From NCBI RefSeq assembly GCF_003967575.1, contig NZ_BIFT01000001.1, forward strand, positions 1,736,001 to 1,800,000: DNA of 64,000 nt, given 5' to 3'. This document shows positions 26,398 to 35,680 of the stretch, piece after piece. The notes under the pieces are model-generated. The model was given only the letters and a program-made list of their open reading frames with translations, ran no database searches and had not been told where the DNA came from. The position numbers and the translations under genes are program-made. The stretch comes from Dictyobacter alpinus. GTDB taxonomy: Bacteria; Chloroflexota; Ktedonobacteria; Ktedonobacterales; Ktedonobacteraceae. Every line of letters starts with the position of its first letter. Position 1 is the first letter of the stretch.

Positions 26398-27318
26398 GTG
26401 AGACTGGTCAGTTTTTCTAATCAGATGGATACGATGGTCCGACCGGGACTTGTAGAGCAAGGGTTGGTTGTGGATATTCTGCAAGCGAATAAGCTGCTGG
26501 AGCTGTCGGTGCCGGATTCTGTACAGGCGATTATTGCGGAGTTTGCGACGGTACAAGGGAGTTTGCGGCATATGGCTGAAGCGGCCAGCCAGGGTAAGTT
26601 GAGCGAGGCGAGCTATGCGCTTCATGAGGTAACGTTAGCTGCGCCAATTCCTCGTCCGCAAAAAAATATTATGTGCCTGGCTGTTAACTATACCGAACAT
26701 GCTAAAGAGACGGCCGCGTTACGCGAGCATGGTGGCAAAGCTCCGACGCAGCCAGTCATGTTTACCAAGGCACCAACAACAGTTAATGGTCCGTTTGGAG
26801 AGATCATTATTGATCCTACGGTCTCTGAGGAGATTGACTGGGAGGTTGAGCTTGGTGTGATCATTGGACAAAAGGGTAAGAATATTCGTGAAGATGAGGC
26901 CATGAATTATGTCTTTGGCTATACCGTTTTGAACGATGTGACGGCCCGCGATCTACAATCTCGCCATAAGCAGTTTTTTAAAGGCAAGAGCCTGGATGGC
27001 TCGTGCCCGATGGGTCCCTGGATAGTGACTGCCGATGAGGTGAGAGATCCACATAATCTGGCACTGCAATTACGTGTGAATGGCGCAGTGAAACAGGATA
27101 GTAATACCAAACAAATGATCTTCTCAATTCCTGAGATGATTGCCACACTTTCATTGGGGATGACCCTGGAGCCCGGGGATATCATCGCGACCGGCACACC
27201 CAGTGGCGTTGGCTTCTCACGCGTCCCACCCGAATTCTTACGGCCCGGCGATATTATGGAGTCCGAGATTGAAGGTCTGGGTACGCTACGTAATCCCGTT
27301 GTAAGTAGCCAGCAATAA
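26398..27318 (+). CDS. Fumarylacetoacetate hydrolase-family protein
   Basis: A 306-residue protein of the FAH superfamily (hydrolases, decarboxylases and isomerases of aromatic breakdown intermediates). The metal-binding glutamates lie in EEIDWEVELGVIIG, followed by NDVTARDLQ, KSLDGSCPMGPW and GTPSGVGF, all usual for the family. The start is a GTG at 26398 with AAAGGAGAT upstream. It converges with an extradiol-dioxygenase-like gene at a shared terminator; together they suggest breakdown of a catechol or a related ring compound, though the pathway is not in the window. Confidence 0.92.
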   Translation: MRLVSFSNQMDTMVRPGLVEQGLVVDILQANKLLELSVPDSVQAIIAEFATVQGSLRHMAEAASQGKLSEASYALHEVTLAAPIPRPQKNIMCLAVNYTEHAKETAALREHGGKAPTQPVMFTKAPTTVNGPFGEIIIDPTVSEEIDWEVELGVIIGQKGKNIREDEAMNYVFGYTVLNDVTARDLQSRHKQFFKGKSLDGSCPMGPWIVTADEVRDPHNLALQLRVNGAVKQDSNTKQMIFSIPEMIATLSLGMTLEPGDIIATGTPSGVGFSRVPPEFLRPGDIMESEIEGLGTLRNPVVSSQQ

Positions 27319-27328
27319 CACACATACA

Positions 27329-27366
27329 AAAAGAGGTCGCCAGCTACTGGCGGCCTCTTTTTTGTA
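27329..27366. terminator. Bidirectional terminator
   Basis: The stem AAAAAGAGGTCGCCAG/CTGGCGGCCTCTTTTTT lies between the convergent FAH-family and dioxygenase-like genes, with A and T runs on the two sides. Confidence 0.85.
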
Positions 27367-27387
27367 TAGATGTGCTTCTGAGCTCAG

Positions 27388-28347
27388 CTAGGACTGAACT
27401 TCTTCTCGTATCCAGGATGGGAGGATACCCCAGACATTTAGGGCGGTAGCGCGCGTATGCCAGAGGCGTGGTGGTGTGGTCACATCACGATCATAATACT
27501 GCTGCATACCTGTCGAGAGCTCAACATGAATACCATCGGTATCAACGAAACGGATAAACAGGTCTCCACTGGCTCCATGACGGCCCGGACCCCAGACCAG
27601 CGGGATCTGCAACTGACTTAGTTGATCCGCCCAGCGCAATAGCTCATTGCCATCGGCAACACTAAAACCGATATGCTCAATACCCGGCTTACCCTGTATT
27701 AACATCAATGTATGATGATTTTGGTTACAGCGTAGCCATGCGCGCTCACGCAACAGCCAATCCGAAATATCGAAGCCTAATGCTTCAGTGTAAAACTCTA
27801 CCATCGACTCCAGATGGGAGGTATATAAAGAAATATGTTGGAGCCCCTGTGGTCGCCAGGCCACGCCCCGACCATGGGTCGAAGTAAGTAACGTATCCGC
27901 CCGGGCGGCAATTTCAATACGATTCCCTTCTGGATCACTCAACCAGAGGGTATCACCCAGTTCTGAGTCGCCATCGCGTGGCTCCAGAGTCAGGTCAACG
28001 CCGGCCATCTTGAGGCGCGCGGCCAATGCGGCCAGTTCAGCGTCACTATCAACTTCAAAAGAAAGATGATGAAGAGGCGACTTCTGCACAGGGCGACGGC
28101 CATTCGTAGGCGTTGGTCGGTTATCATTAAAAAATCCCAGGTTGTGGAACTCCTCGCCCAGACCCAGGAAGACATTAGCATCCTCTATGTCATCTTCATC
28201 ATCGTTTGTCGCACTCTCAGCTGTTGAGCGCACATCCAGCCCGAGAACCTGGTGGTAGAAGCGTGCCTCGGCAGGCACATCTGTCGTCCAGATACCAACA
28301 TGTGCCAGGCGCTTTACCTTTACCTTCTGTATCTGCTGGTTGCTCAT
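27388..28347 (-). CDS. Two-domain VOC protein, extradiol dioxygenase-like
   Basis: A 319-residue protein made of two vicinal-oxygen-chelate modules (about residues 12-150 and 165-285), the plan of type I extradiol ring-cleavage dioxygenases. In the second module QHISLYTSH, IEHIGFSVAD and GIHVELSTG give the expected His, His, Glu metal ligands. The first module has RLAHVGIWTTD and LHHLSFEVDS. An acidic insertion (DDEDDIEDA) sits in the first module. GAGGAGG precedes the ATG. The gene faces the FAH-family gene and probably serves the same aromatic pathway, but a glyoxalase-like or other VOC activity cannot be excluded. Confidence 0.85.
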   Translation of the reverse strand: MSNQQIQKVKVKRLAHVGIWTTDVPAEARFYHQVLGLDVRSTAESATNDDEDDIEDANVFLGLGEEFHNLGFFNDNRPTPTNGRRPVQKSPLHHLSFEVDSDAELAALAARLKMAGVDLTLEPRDGDSELGDTLWLSDPEGNRIEIAARADTLLTSTHGRGVAWRPQGLQHISLYTSHLESMVEFYTEALGFDISDWLLRERAWLRCNQNHHTLMLIQGKPGIEHIGFSVADGNELLRWADQLSQLQIPLVWGPGRHGASGDLFIRFVDTDGIHVELSTGMQQYYDRDVTTPPRLWHTRATALNVWGILPSWIREEVQS

Positions 28348-28459
28348 TGGAGCCTCCTCAAATTACCTATCTGCTGTGCTACGCGCACAAAATCTGCCTG
28401 TAATCATACTTCTCTGATGCAGATAGGTCAATAAATTAGCCGAAGGTCATAGGCACATG

Positions 28460-29203
28460 TTATTGGGATCGTGTGATATTTTTGCTCTTTACTCTACCAT
28501 CTACATCTCTGGTAATGGTTGCATGCGGCTTTATATCTAGAAAATGCTTAACATTTGTAGATGATAGATCGATTGTCTCTAATACCCGTACAAGTGGAGT
28601 TGCGGGCATTGGGGTATCAGGAAAATGAAACAGGCCTGGTACCTGCGTCTGGGGAATGCTCGAACCCGTATTCATCAGTCGCAATGGCTGGCCAAGCCGG
28701 GAGATGGGTATGCCTGCGAACGATGAATTGGGAGCCTGCATAAATGGCTGGGAAGCTTTATGCTGTGGTTTGCGCCCGGTTCTGATATAATCGACGACCG
28801 CCGTGGTTACCACACAGAGGGCAGCAAACAGCACAAACGTTATCCAGTGATTCAGTAGCATGGCCCAATCATAGATGGCGGTTAGTATAAAAGCGACACC
28901 AATGACTGTAAACACAATACCACTCTGCAGCATACGGCTCAGGGTTATATATTTGGAAAGTATATACACACCCTGTAAGCGAAAAAGACCAAGCGTATCA
29001 ATCCAATTGATACCGGTCATTATCACGCGTCGGCGCTGCTGCGCAACCTGACCAGTGTGTACACAATGCTGTACACTGGTCGGCCAGATCGCTTTGCTGG
29101 CACCGCGATGGAGTTGATAAGGCTCCTTATATGCACGGAGCATTCTGGGCTCTCGTATACCCCTACTCACCACCTTATACCTCGGTAGAAATGACTGATG
29201 CAT
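28460..29203 (-). CDS. Two-helix membrane protein, unknown
   Basis: I do not recognise this protein. From the ATG at 29203 (AAAGGAA 8 bases upstream, better than a GTG 105 bases further out) it has 247 residues: a basic N-terminal region, two membrane helices at about residues 93-115 and 120-140 (GIVFTVIGVAFILTAIYDW and ITFVLFAALCVVTTAVV), then a Pro/Ser-rich cytoplasmic or external tail. No catalytic motif is seen. It stands alone between the dioxygenase-like gene and a gap of about 1 kb. Confidence 0.6.
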   Translation of the reverse strand: MHQSFLPRYKVVSRGIREPRMLRAYKEPYQLHRGASKAIWPTSVQHCVHTGQVAQQRRRVIMTGINWIDTLGLFRLQGVYILSKYITLSRMLQSGIVFTVIGVAFILTAIYDWAMLLNHWITFVLFAALCVVTTAVVDYIRTGRKPQHKASQPFMQAPNSSFAGIPISRLGQPLRLMNTGSSIPQTQVPGLFHFPDTPMPATPLVRVLETIDLSSTNVKHFLDIKPHATITRDVDGRVKSKNITRSQ

Positions 29204-29822
29204 AGCGACAATTCCTTTCGCAGCCTGACTCTCCAATGATGACAAAGCACTCAAGCGGAGAAATAAACTTACTGCGGTGATGCGGACCCCTTCTGCCAGA
29301 TTTATCACTACACGAACGTTTTAGCGTCCTGAATCGTATAGATGTATTAGTGCCAATCAAGGTTCTACCCGTTGTAGATCAAGCGGATAATCCCATGTGC
29401 TCTACTACTATACATCCTATCTGGCCACATAAGGCGTATTCTCTTATCGCTATGGTATTAACTTCCTATCGCGTCAATGAAGTGCCGGCATACACCGGTG
29501 ACTCCAGTGCCAGGGTGCCCGAACATCTTCACCATACATCTGACCCGGCCAAAGGATAATAGTTGTAATGCTGTACACAGAACCTTTGCTGCCGCTATAA
29601 CGCCACACCCCAATAACCACACTCCATACCACAGCTCTCCACCAAATTTATCTGACTATCGTTGATCCACTACCACCCAACAACACAACTCAGCTCAACG
29701 ATAAGGATCTGTCTGTACACATCCAGAAACAACTTGTGAGAGAAACCGGCTATAGCACAATCGTGGGCTCACTGTACGCATATACAACAAGCTGATAAGC
29801 TTTGAGAAAGAGGGAGGTAAAA

Positions 29823-29987
29823 ATGACAACCGGCAAGAACTGGCAGGACATTTCCCCTTCTACCTTCCCATATCAACCATTGGTCCAATGTACGGCTGCA
29901 ACGTCTCTATCCCGGCACTTCACTGACGCGCTAGCCTCACTTGATCTCCAGTTTGTCCGTTCCCAGGAAAAGGCTCTTTCCTGGTAG
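29823..29987 (+). CDS. Small protein, 54 residues, unknown
   Basis: This short frame begins with an ATG four bases after GGGAGGT, a very good ribosome-binding site, in an otherwise empty gap (29204-30241). The peptide is soluble and polar (MTTGKNWQDISP at the start, SQEKALSW at the end) with a possible amphipathic helix in RHFTDALASLDLQF. No family is recognised. A chance frame is possible; the ribosome-binding site is the main support. The rest of the gap shows no other gene. Confidence 0.4.
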   Translation: MTTGKNWQDISPSTFPYQPLVQCTAATSLSRHFTDALASLDLQFVRSQEKALSW

Positions 29988-30241
29988 ACGCACCATAATC
30001 ATAGTAGCCATTATACACCGATATACACACAATACAAGTTAAAAACCCATAAAGATTGCTTTTATGAATAAAAACTCATAAGACTGACCGGAAATATTTT
30101 ACAAATACATAGGATTTTGATTATATATAAAAGGCATTATATGTGAATATAGTAAGGAAGGGGAAGCAGATTGGAGTGCGTGGAGCATCCGAAATGGGTG
30201 CCCCCGCGTAGGAGTTTTGTATTCTAGAGAGAAATGTCTGC

Positions 30242-30583
30242 CTATTCATCACCTGAGTCATCTACATGCAGCGTGCCATGGATGACATTCGAGTTCGGCG
30301 TATGCGATGGAGGATCCCATTCAAACGTAATTTTTTCACGCTTGATGGGCATATTGGCCAATAACTTTTCTGCTCCACCTTCATGTGCCAGATTGACCTG
30401 CACCAGATCTTCATCAATCGCCAGACGACGTGAGACAACCGAAAGAATCTCTCCCCGAATCAGCTCAAGTAATTCAGGATTCAGCTTGAGGCGATCGTGC
30501 GCCAGCACGACTTTCAAGCGTTCCTTGGCCACCTCACCAGGGGTTGGCTTTTTCTTGCCAGCCATAAATTCAAAAACACCCAT
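30242..30583 (-). CDS. minE: Cell division topological specificity factor MinE
   Basis: A 113-residue protein. MinE binds MinD at the membrane, triggers its ATPase and drives the oscillation that keeps MinC off mid-cell. The membrane/anti-MinCD N-terminal part is MGVFEFMAG...AKERLKVVLAHDRLKL (typical RLxxVLxxDR core), followed by the dimerisation part with IRGEILSVVSRRL and IDEDLVQVNL. It extends about 25 residues past the E. coli length with an acidic tail. AGGAGGGGG precedes the ATG. Third gene of a minC-minD-minE row. Confidence 0.93.
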   Translation of the reverse strand: MGVFEFMAGKKKPTPGEVAKERLKVVLAHDRLKLNPELLELIRGEILSVVSRRLAIDEDLVQVNLAHEGGAEKLLANMPIKREKITFEWDPPSHTPNSNVIHGTLHVDDSGDE

Positions 30584-30700
30584 TGTTTGCCCCCTCCTAA
30601 TGTTTTATCACCAGACCTTTTTGCCTTTGTATGTATACCAGAAGCAGGGTGAGAGGGCTACGGCGAGCATGCTTTCACGATCCGCTTCAAGAATAGTGTA

Positions 30701-31537
30701 TTAAGAAGACTGAGAACGTACAGGCTTCTCGTCCAATGCAGGACCAAATCTCATTAAGCGGCGCAGTCGTTCTAGCAGGGATGTCGATTCTACCAGATCT
30801 TCCAATGGCACATCTTCACCCATGATACGTTGTGAGGCATGCATAAATGCGCGACCAGCCTTGGTACGTTTATCATAGACAGCTGGCTCACCTTTGTTGG
30901 TGGCGACGATAATAGCTTCGTCCTCGGGCACAACCCCTAATAACTCGATGCTCAGTACTTCCAGTACGTCGGTCACATCCATCATATCGCCACGCTTTAC
31001 CATTTCTGGGCGCAAACGATTCAGGATAAGCCTGGGCTCTGGCTTGCCGGCGGCTTCTACCAGACCAATGATACGGTCGGCATCGCGTACGGAAGCCATT
31101 TCTGGATTGGCAACAATGATGATTTCGTCGGCTCCAACAATAGAGTTACGAAAGCCTTGCTCGATGCCTGCTGGTGAGTCGATGATCACAAAATCAAATT
31201 CCTGGCGCAGTTGTTGACAGAGCTGCTCCATCTGCACACTATTAACCGCATTTTTATCGCGCGTCTGTGCCGCCGGCAATAAATACAATTCTTCCTGGCG
31301 CTTGTCTTTGATTAAAGCCTGACGTACACGGCAGTTGCCCTCGACAACATCTACCAGATCATACACAATGCGATTCTCTAAACCTAACACGGCATCTAGA
31401 TTGCGCAATCCAATATCGCCATCTATGACAACGACCTTTTTCCCTTGCATCGCCAGAGCGGTGCCTAAATTCGCGGTCGTGGTTGTTTTGCCCACCCCAC
31501 CTTTTCCCGATGTAATGGTGATTACTCGGCTATCCAT
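30701..31537 (-). CDS. minD: Septum-site determining ATPase MinD
   Basis: A 278-residue ParA-like ATPase with the deviant Walker A SGKGGVGKTTTTANLG (residues about 9-24), VVVIDGDIGLRNLDAVLGLE (switch I) and FVIIDSPAGIEQG (Walker B/switch II). The C terminus has an amphipathic membrane-targeting helix (LLERLRRLMRF). It recruits MinC to the membrane and is released by MinE. AAGGGG precedes the ATG. It lies 117 bp before minE and 124 bp after minC. Confidence 0.96.
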   Translation of the reverse strand: MDSRVITITSGKGGVGKTTTTANLGTALAMQGKKVVVIDGDIGLRNLDAVLGLENRIVYDLVDVVEGNCRVRQALIKDKRQEELYLLPAAQTRDKNAVNSVQMEQLCQQLRQEFDFVIIDSPAGIEQGFRNSIVGADEIIIVANPEMASVRDADRIIGLVEAAGKPEPRLILNRLRPEMVKRGDMMDVTDVLEVLSIELLGVVPEDEAIIVATNKGEPAVYDKRTKAGRAFMHASQRIMGEDVPLEDLVESTSLLERLRRLMRFGPALDEKPVRSQSS

Positions 31538-31661
31538 GCTATACCCCTTTTGAAGAACTTTTCAGGCTGCTGTATTGGCCTATACAGTCTTTTAGTATAT
31601 CACGAACTTTTAATTGAAGTAATGATGCATTATCTAACTTCACGAATACAGCATCTGCACA

Positions 31662-32498
31662 CTATTTGCGAGGTGGTCGTCCACTTACCCAGGTTTCAAC
31701 GACGATCTGGCCCTGTCTAATCGTGGCCACTTCTGGGCGCGGCTGCGCTTCAAAGCCTTCAGGAGGACGAGAGAGCAGGTGGGCTATACGCAATTGGACA
31801 GGCGATAGTTGTAGGGAACAAACGATGGAATTCTCATTGTCGGGATAGCCCGCATGTACCATGCCACGCAACACACCCCAGACGATAATATCTCCGCCCG
31901 CCACGATTTCAGCACCCGGATTGACATCCCCAAGGACGACAACATTGCTGTTATGATGAATGGCCTGACCTGAACGCACCGTGCGCCGCAAGAAGAGGGT
32001 ATCCATAGAGTCACGCGCATCTTTCTGCACCTGCCCATTCTGTTCTTGTGGTGTCGGTGCGATTGGCGTTGGTACGATTGGCGTCGGTGTAATCTCTTTT
32101 GTCACGGCTTCTGCTTGATTTGTATCTGGAATTGCGAGGGCGATGGTCCTGGCTGCGCGCCGTTTGTCGGCGACCGTCTCAACCGCGGAAACGGACATGT
32201 GATAGTGCGCCAATAAATCTTCCAGTTGCACACGCTCATTGTTACGCAGAGACCTCTGTGTGGTATCTACCGTGAGAGATGCTCCCCGAAAAAAAGAAGG
32301 CGACTCCGCAAGCCGATCTGCCAGCGCAGCGATCAAATCGCTAAAAGGGGTTGCTGGTTCTAGCGTTAGGAGCAGGCCATTGCGGGTACCTTTGATTGCT
32401 ATATGTCCTGTCACAGACTGGAATTCCTCCTTGTGAAGCCTGTCTGTATCTACATATGACCGTGCCGTCGACGCTTCTTTACTCGAATTATCTCCCAT
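31662..32498 (-). CDS. minC: Septum-site determining protein MinC
   Basis: MinC is the FtsZ antagonist of the Min system. The start is placed at 32498 (MGDNSSKEAS), giving 278 residues; an upstream frame extension runs through a palindromic promoter region and looks non-coding. An N-terminal FtsZ-binding-type domain (about 30-140) is joined by a linker with PTP repeats to the C-terminal beta-helix that binds MinD. That domain is clear from VVLGDVNPGAEIVAGGDI and IVWGVLRGMVHAGYPDN. The row minC, minD, minE on one strand is the classic order. Confidence 0.93.
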   Translation of the reverse strand: MGDNSSKEASTARSYVDTDRLHKEEFQSVTGHIAIKGTRNGLLLTLEPATPFSDLIAALADRLAESPSFFRGASLTVDTTQRSLRNNERVQLEDLLAHYHMSVSAVETVADKRRAARTIALAIPDTNQAEAVTKEITPTPIVPTPIAPTPQEQNGQVQKDARDSMDTLFLRRTVRSGQAIHHNSNVVVLGDVNPGAEIVAGGDIIVWGVLRGMVHAGYPDNENSIVCSLQLSPVQLRIAHLLSRPPEGFEAQPRPEVATIRQGQIVVETWVSGRPPRK

Positions 32499-32566
32499 GC
32501 CTTTTAGTCCCCATATAATCCCGGAAGCTGGACGAATATAATGATACAGTGGTAACGATGAATATC

Positions 32567-32592
32567 GTACATATGTGTAGATACATATGTAC
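32567..32592. promoter_or_regulatory. Operator-like palindrome between minC and a divergent gene
   Basis: GTACATATGT, a 6-nt spacer and ACATATGTAC form a perfect 10-bp inverted repeat. It lies in the region shared by minC (-) and the phosphotransferase gene (+). A dimeric regulator could bind it. Confidence 0.5.
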
Positions 32593-32709
32593 CCTGATAT
32601 CATACAGTATAAACACCTGACTTTCAAAACACAATAGGTCCTGCTTACGACTAGCCTGATAAGCTCACTGGAAAAGCGCTAAACCATTCACTGAAATTCG
32701 CAGTATACT

Positions 32710-33795
32710 ATGCATAAGCAACCGTCAAAGCCAAATAGCAGAAGGGAGGAGAAACTGGACGAGTTAGAGACTGGCCCTCGTGCCGAGTTAGCGTCTGTTG
32801 CCGATCTGATTGAGCACTATGCGCTTGGTACGATTCATGCCATCAGAGATCTAGGGGGAGCCTACAATTTAAATGCACTGCTAAATACTGAGTCGGGGGC
32901 TTATGTGTTACGCATCCATCGTCCCTGGGTGACAATGCCCCGGCTAGGATTCGAGCACCATGTCAGACGCTTATTGGCCGGCGCTGGCTTTCCAGTTGCG
33001 CTCCCTGTACCCACCATCACAGGAGCCGATATTCTCGTTCATCAACAAAGGTTGATTGAGCTGGAGCCGTTTATTTTTTTTGACACGCCCGCCAGGCGCT
33101 GGGAACATTTTCCGGCGCTCTTCACGCTGCTGGGCGATCTACATACATTCCTTGAGCAAGAGTTGCCGCCTGAAAGCATTGTGCCTCCCATGGTGAGTAA
33201 TTATGCAACTCCCGTGCAATTGATTGAGCAGGTGGAACAAACCCTGGCTCTCATCAACGATTCACAATACAACTATAAGATGGTCGAGGTACAACAGGCT
33301 CGCGAGATCTGCCAGGTTGTCCTACAGATGCTCGCCCAACAATTGCCCTGGTGGTATGCTGAAGGACAGTATCTGCCGCATAGATTGACACACGGCGATT
33401 ATGGCATGGACAATGTCCTTTTCCATGAAGGTAGGATTGTGGCTTTGCTGGATTTTGATTTTCTGGCTGTGCGTGAGCGCATCTTTGATCTGGCCTATGC
33501 GATCTATTGGATCTATTGGGGCTTAGAGGATGTACGCTATCCAGAATTGGCTCCCTGGCAACGTGTACGCACACTGCTGGCGGCCTATAACCAGACCAGC
33601 GCGCAACCATTGTTAGCAGAGGAGATACAGGCGTTAGCACTAGAGCTTATTCGCATTCCGCTGTATTGGATTGCTGAAGCGGGTTTTCTGCCCGACCCAG
33701 TCCAGGCCGTTCTGGAACAGAAGGATGCCGTGGCTTATGCGCTACGCCTATTTCAACAACGCGATGCGCTCACCAAAGCCTTTACTCTATCCTGA
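32710..33795 (+). CDS. Phosphotransferase, APH/homoserine kinase-like
   Basis: A 361-residue protein of the aminoglycoside phosphotransferase/choline kinase fold. The Brenner-type catalytic motif is LTHGDYGMDNVLF, followed by the metal-binding LLDFDFLAVRERIFDLAYA. GAYVLRIHRPW carries an ATP-site residue equivalent to the conserved Lys (here Arg). Bacterial relatives phosphorylate homoserine, fructosamines, sugars or antibiotics; the substrate is not evident. No ribosome-binding site is clear before the ATG. It is divergent from minC. Confidence 0.85.
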   Translation: MHKQPSKPNSRREEKLDELETGPRAELASVADLIEHYALGTIHAIRDLGGAYNLNALLNTESGAYVLRIHRPWVTMPRLGFEHHVRRLLAGAGFPVALPVPTITGADILVHQQRLIELEPFIFFDTPARRWEHFPALFTLLGDLHTFLEQELPPESIVPPMVSNYATPVQLIEQVEQTLALINDSQYNYKMVEVQQAREICQVVLQMLAQQLPWWYAEGQYLPHRLTHGDYGMDNVLFHEGRIVALLDFDFLAVRERIFDLAYAIYWIYWGLEDVRYPELAPWQRVRTLLAAYNQTSAQPLLAEEIQALALELIRIPLYWIAEAGFLPDPVQAVLEQKDAVAYALRLFQQRDALTKAFTLS

Positions 33796-33934
33796 TCAAG
33801 GACGACAAGACAGACAGATACGCATTCTACTGACACTGACTATGACAATTATCATGCTCATGTGTTAGATAGTGTTTGATTCGCATGAAATCCATGCACC
33901 GCCTGGCGTTTTTTCGCGCCTTTGGCGCTCCAAC

Positions 33935-33995
33935 GGTTTTACGTGTGGTGTCAAAAAGTGTTCTCCGAATACTTTTTGACACCACACGTAAAACC
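33935..33995. repeat. Perfect 25-bp inverted repeat
   Basis: GGTTTTACGTGTGGTGTCAA... at 33935-33959 pairs exactly with 33971-33995 around an 11-nt loop. It is followed by GAAAGAAGGATG and not by a T-run. It lies in the gap 33796-34118 ahead of the aldose-epimerase-like gene. Confidence 0.88.
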
Positions 33996-34118
33996 GAAAG
34001 AAGGATGGGCCCTTCAGGGCCTGAGTGTGCCTGGGCGCACGCTCCACGAAGAGAGGGAGAAACAAACACTATTTTAGTGATATTGAGCATGCACATTTTA
34101 ATTTGGAGTAACAACGCA

Positions 34119-34937
34119 ATGACGTTCACACAGTTTCCAATGCAACGAGAAATCGTGCTTACGGCAGGCAACACCAAAGTCGGAGTGATGCCTGAAATTA
34201 GCCTGGTCTCACACTTCCAGGTAGGAGATTGGCCCGTGCTCTATCGGGCCAGCGAGACGGGTAATATTAAGCGCTGGGGTATGCCCTTGATGATCCCCAA
34301 TTTCTCGCGCTTAAAGCAGGGTATCTTTCTAGAGAAAAATACTAGCCTGCCCGCGCATGGCTTTGGACGCAACCTGCCCTGGACGGTGACGCAGCAGGAT
34401 GACTCAAGTATCACTATTGAGCTGACCAGCAACGAGCAGACGCGTCCGCAGTATCCCTATGAGTTCGTCTTTACCGCCCATATTGTGGCCGGCGAAGGTA
34501 CGCTGAACTATACCCTGACCATGGAGAACCGTGGCGACGAAACGATGCCTATCGCTCCGGGCTTCCATCCTTACTTTACGGTAGCGCAGCAAGTCAAAAC
34601 ACAGATCACCGTTGAGGGCCTGCCCGAGGTCGATCCACAAACAATCCAATGGGCGACCCAACCACCAAATGATCCCTATCCATTTCCACATAGCGTCACA
34701 CTGAATATTCCACAGGGCGGCGTCCTGACCATTGCCGAACAGCCGGTCAATGGAACCTATGCCTTAGCCACCATGCAAGTCTGGTCCGAGCCTTCGACCG
34801 CTCCAGATCATGACTTTGTCTGCTTTGAGCCAGTCGTCACCAGCGAAGACGGTCTCAACCGTCCTGCCGATCGCCTGAATATTCCTGCCCATAGCTCACA
34901 GCAGATCATCTTACAACTCACAGCTCAACCAGAATAA
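34119..34937 (+). CDS. Aldose 1-epimerase-family protein
   Basis: A 272-residue beta-sandwich protein of the galactose mutarotase-like superfamily. ENRGDETMPIAPGFHPYF contains the conserved catalytic-region His, SLPAHGFGRNLPW the other conserved His, and FVCFEPVV a late Glu; together these are typical of aldose or hexose-6-phosphate mutarotases. The start is the ATG at 34119 after GGAGT; the longer frame upstream runs through a palindrome and is not used. It is a single gene. The sugar is unknown. Confidence 0.85.
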   Translation: MTFTQFPMQREIVLTAGNTKVGVMPEISLVSHFQVGDWPVLYRASETGNIKRWGMPLMIPNFSRLKQGIFLEKNTSLPAHGFGRNLPWTVTQQDDSSITIELTSNEQTRPQYPYEFVFTAHIVAGEGTLNYTLTMENRGDETMPIAPGFHPYFTVAQQVKTQITVEGLPEVDPQTIQWATQPPNDPYPFPHSVTLNIPQGGVLTIAEQPVNGTYALATMQVWSEPSTAPDHDFVCFEPVVTSEDGLNRPADRLNIPAHSSQQIILQLTAQPE

Positions 34938-34952
34938 CAGCGCAAAACAAAA

Positions 34953-34983
34953 GTGCCAGCCAGAATAACAATCTGGCTGGCAC
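34953..34983 (-). terminator. Terminator of the minus-strand gene at 35020
   Basis: The stem GTGCCAGCCAGA/TCTGGCTGGCAC reads into TTTTGTTTTG on the minus strand, 37 bp after that gene's stop. Confidence 0.75.
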
Positions 34984-35019
34984 ACCCTGAAAACCTGCGC
35001 GCAAAAACAAGAGCAAGAT

Positions 35020-35274
35020 TTATTTTGCTGAACGATCCATCCAACGCTTTTTATAAACGGTATAGGTCCGCGTCTGATTGGTCTCTGTATCCTCCAGAAT
35101 ACATTCCTGCCACTGTGCCTCAATCCCCTGAGTCCGCAGGCTCCTGATAGCCACATTGATCAACGCAGTATCCTGCTTCAAATTTACCCCCACCAATTGT
35201 TCCGGGGTCAACGTCCCCTCCTGCTCAATAGACTGCTCTTGCCGTGTACCACGCAACGTATAATGAATAGCCAT
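35020..35274 (-). CDS. Small conserved-looking protein, unknown
   Basis: An 84-residue soluble protein that I do not recognise. The start at 35274 (MAIHYTLRGTRQE) is used because GGAGAG lies upstream of it and the longer frame begins with an unlikely polar lead. It is rich in Thr, Gln and Glu and ends in a basic YKKRWMDRSAK tail. It has its own terminator, so it is probably a real gene. Confidence 0.55.
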   Translation of the reverse strand: MAIHYTLRGTRQEQSIEQEGTLTPEQLVGVNLKQDTALINVAIRSLRTQGIEAQWQECILEDTETNQTRTYTVYKKRWMDRSAK

Positions 35275-35471
35275 AGTTCTTTTTACTCTCCAATGATTTT
35301 GACCACCATCGTTCTCACGCAACCAACAGCTAGCTTTTCAAAACCCTTATAGAGATCCACAAAAACATGCTAGCCCAACCTGAACCCAGTAATCAAATAT
35401 ATATAGCCCCCATCATAACACAACCACAACAATCATGTATGCCAACACGCAAAGAATATCATCACTATCAT

Positions 35472-35548
35472 TTGAGCTCAACAGCTAAAGACATTTATGC
35501 ACATATCTCTAGCTCTTTAGTTCTGTAATTCTGTAATTCATGAGCTCA
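35472..35548 (-). repeat. Degenerate copy of the 57-bp palindromic repeat
   Basis: GAGCTCAACAGCTAAAGACA and CATATCTCTAGCTCTTTAG resemble the units at 38.5 kb (GACATTTTTGCACATGTCTC), but the palindromic ends are decayed. Part of the 1.5-kb non-coding stretch 35275-36806. Confidence 0.5.
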
Positions 35549-35622
35549 GTCAGCAAACAAAGCATAGATTGAGTGAGCGTTACAGGCACGCAAGGCAGTT
35601 TATAACGTGATCTCCGCTTATA

Positions 35623-35680
35623 AATTCCACAACAGGCCCTAAACAGCGCTACAATCAATTTATGACACTTTTATAGTATC
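35623..35680 (+). repeat. Direct repeat flanking element B, left copy
   Basis: AATTCCACAACAGGCCCTAA and the following CAATCAATTTATGACACTTT recur at 36334-36390 with a few changes; weaker similarity runs on for about 90 bp in both copies. The two copies flank the nested-hairpin element B. Confidence 0.65.

Noticed and set aside
32499..32627. N-terminal extension of MinC
   Set aside because: The frame is open but passes through a palindrome and gives a Tyr/Cys-rich lead unlike MinC.
33876..34118. N-terminal extension of the aldose-epimerase-like protein
   Set aside because: It would translate through a 25-bp perfect palindrome; the ATG at 34119 with GGAGT upstream fits the family start.
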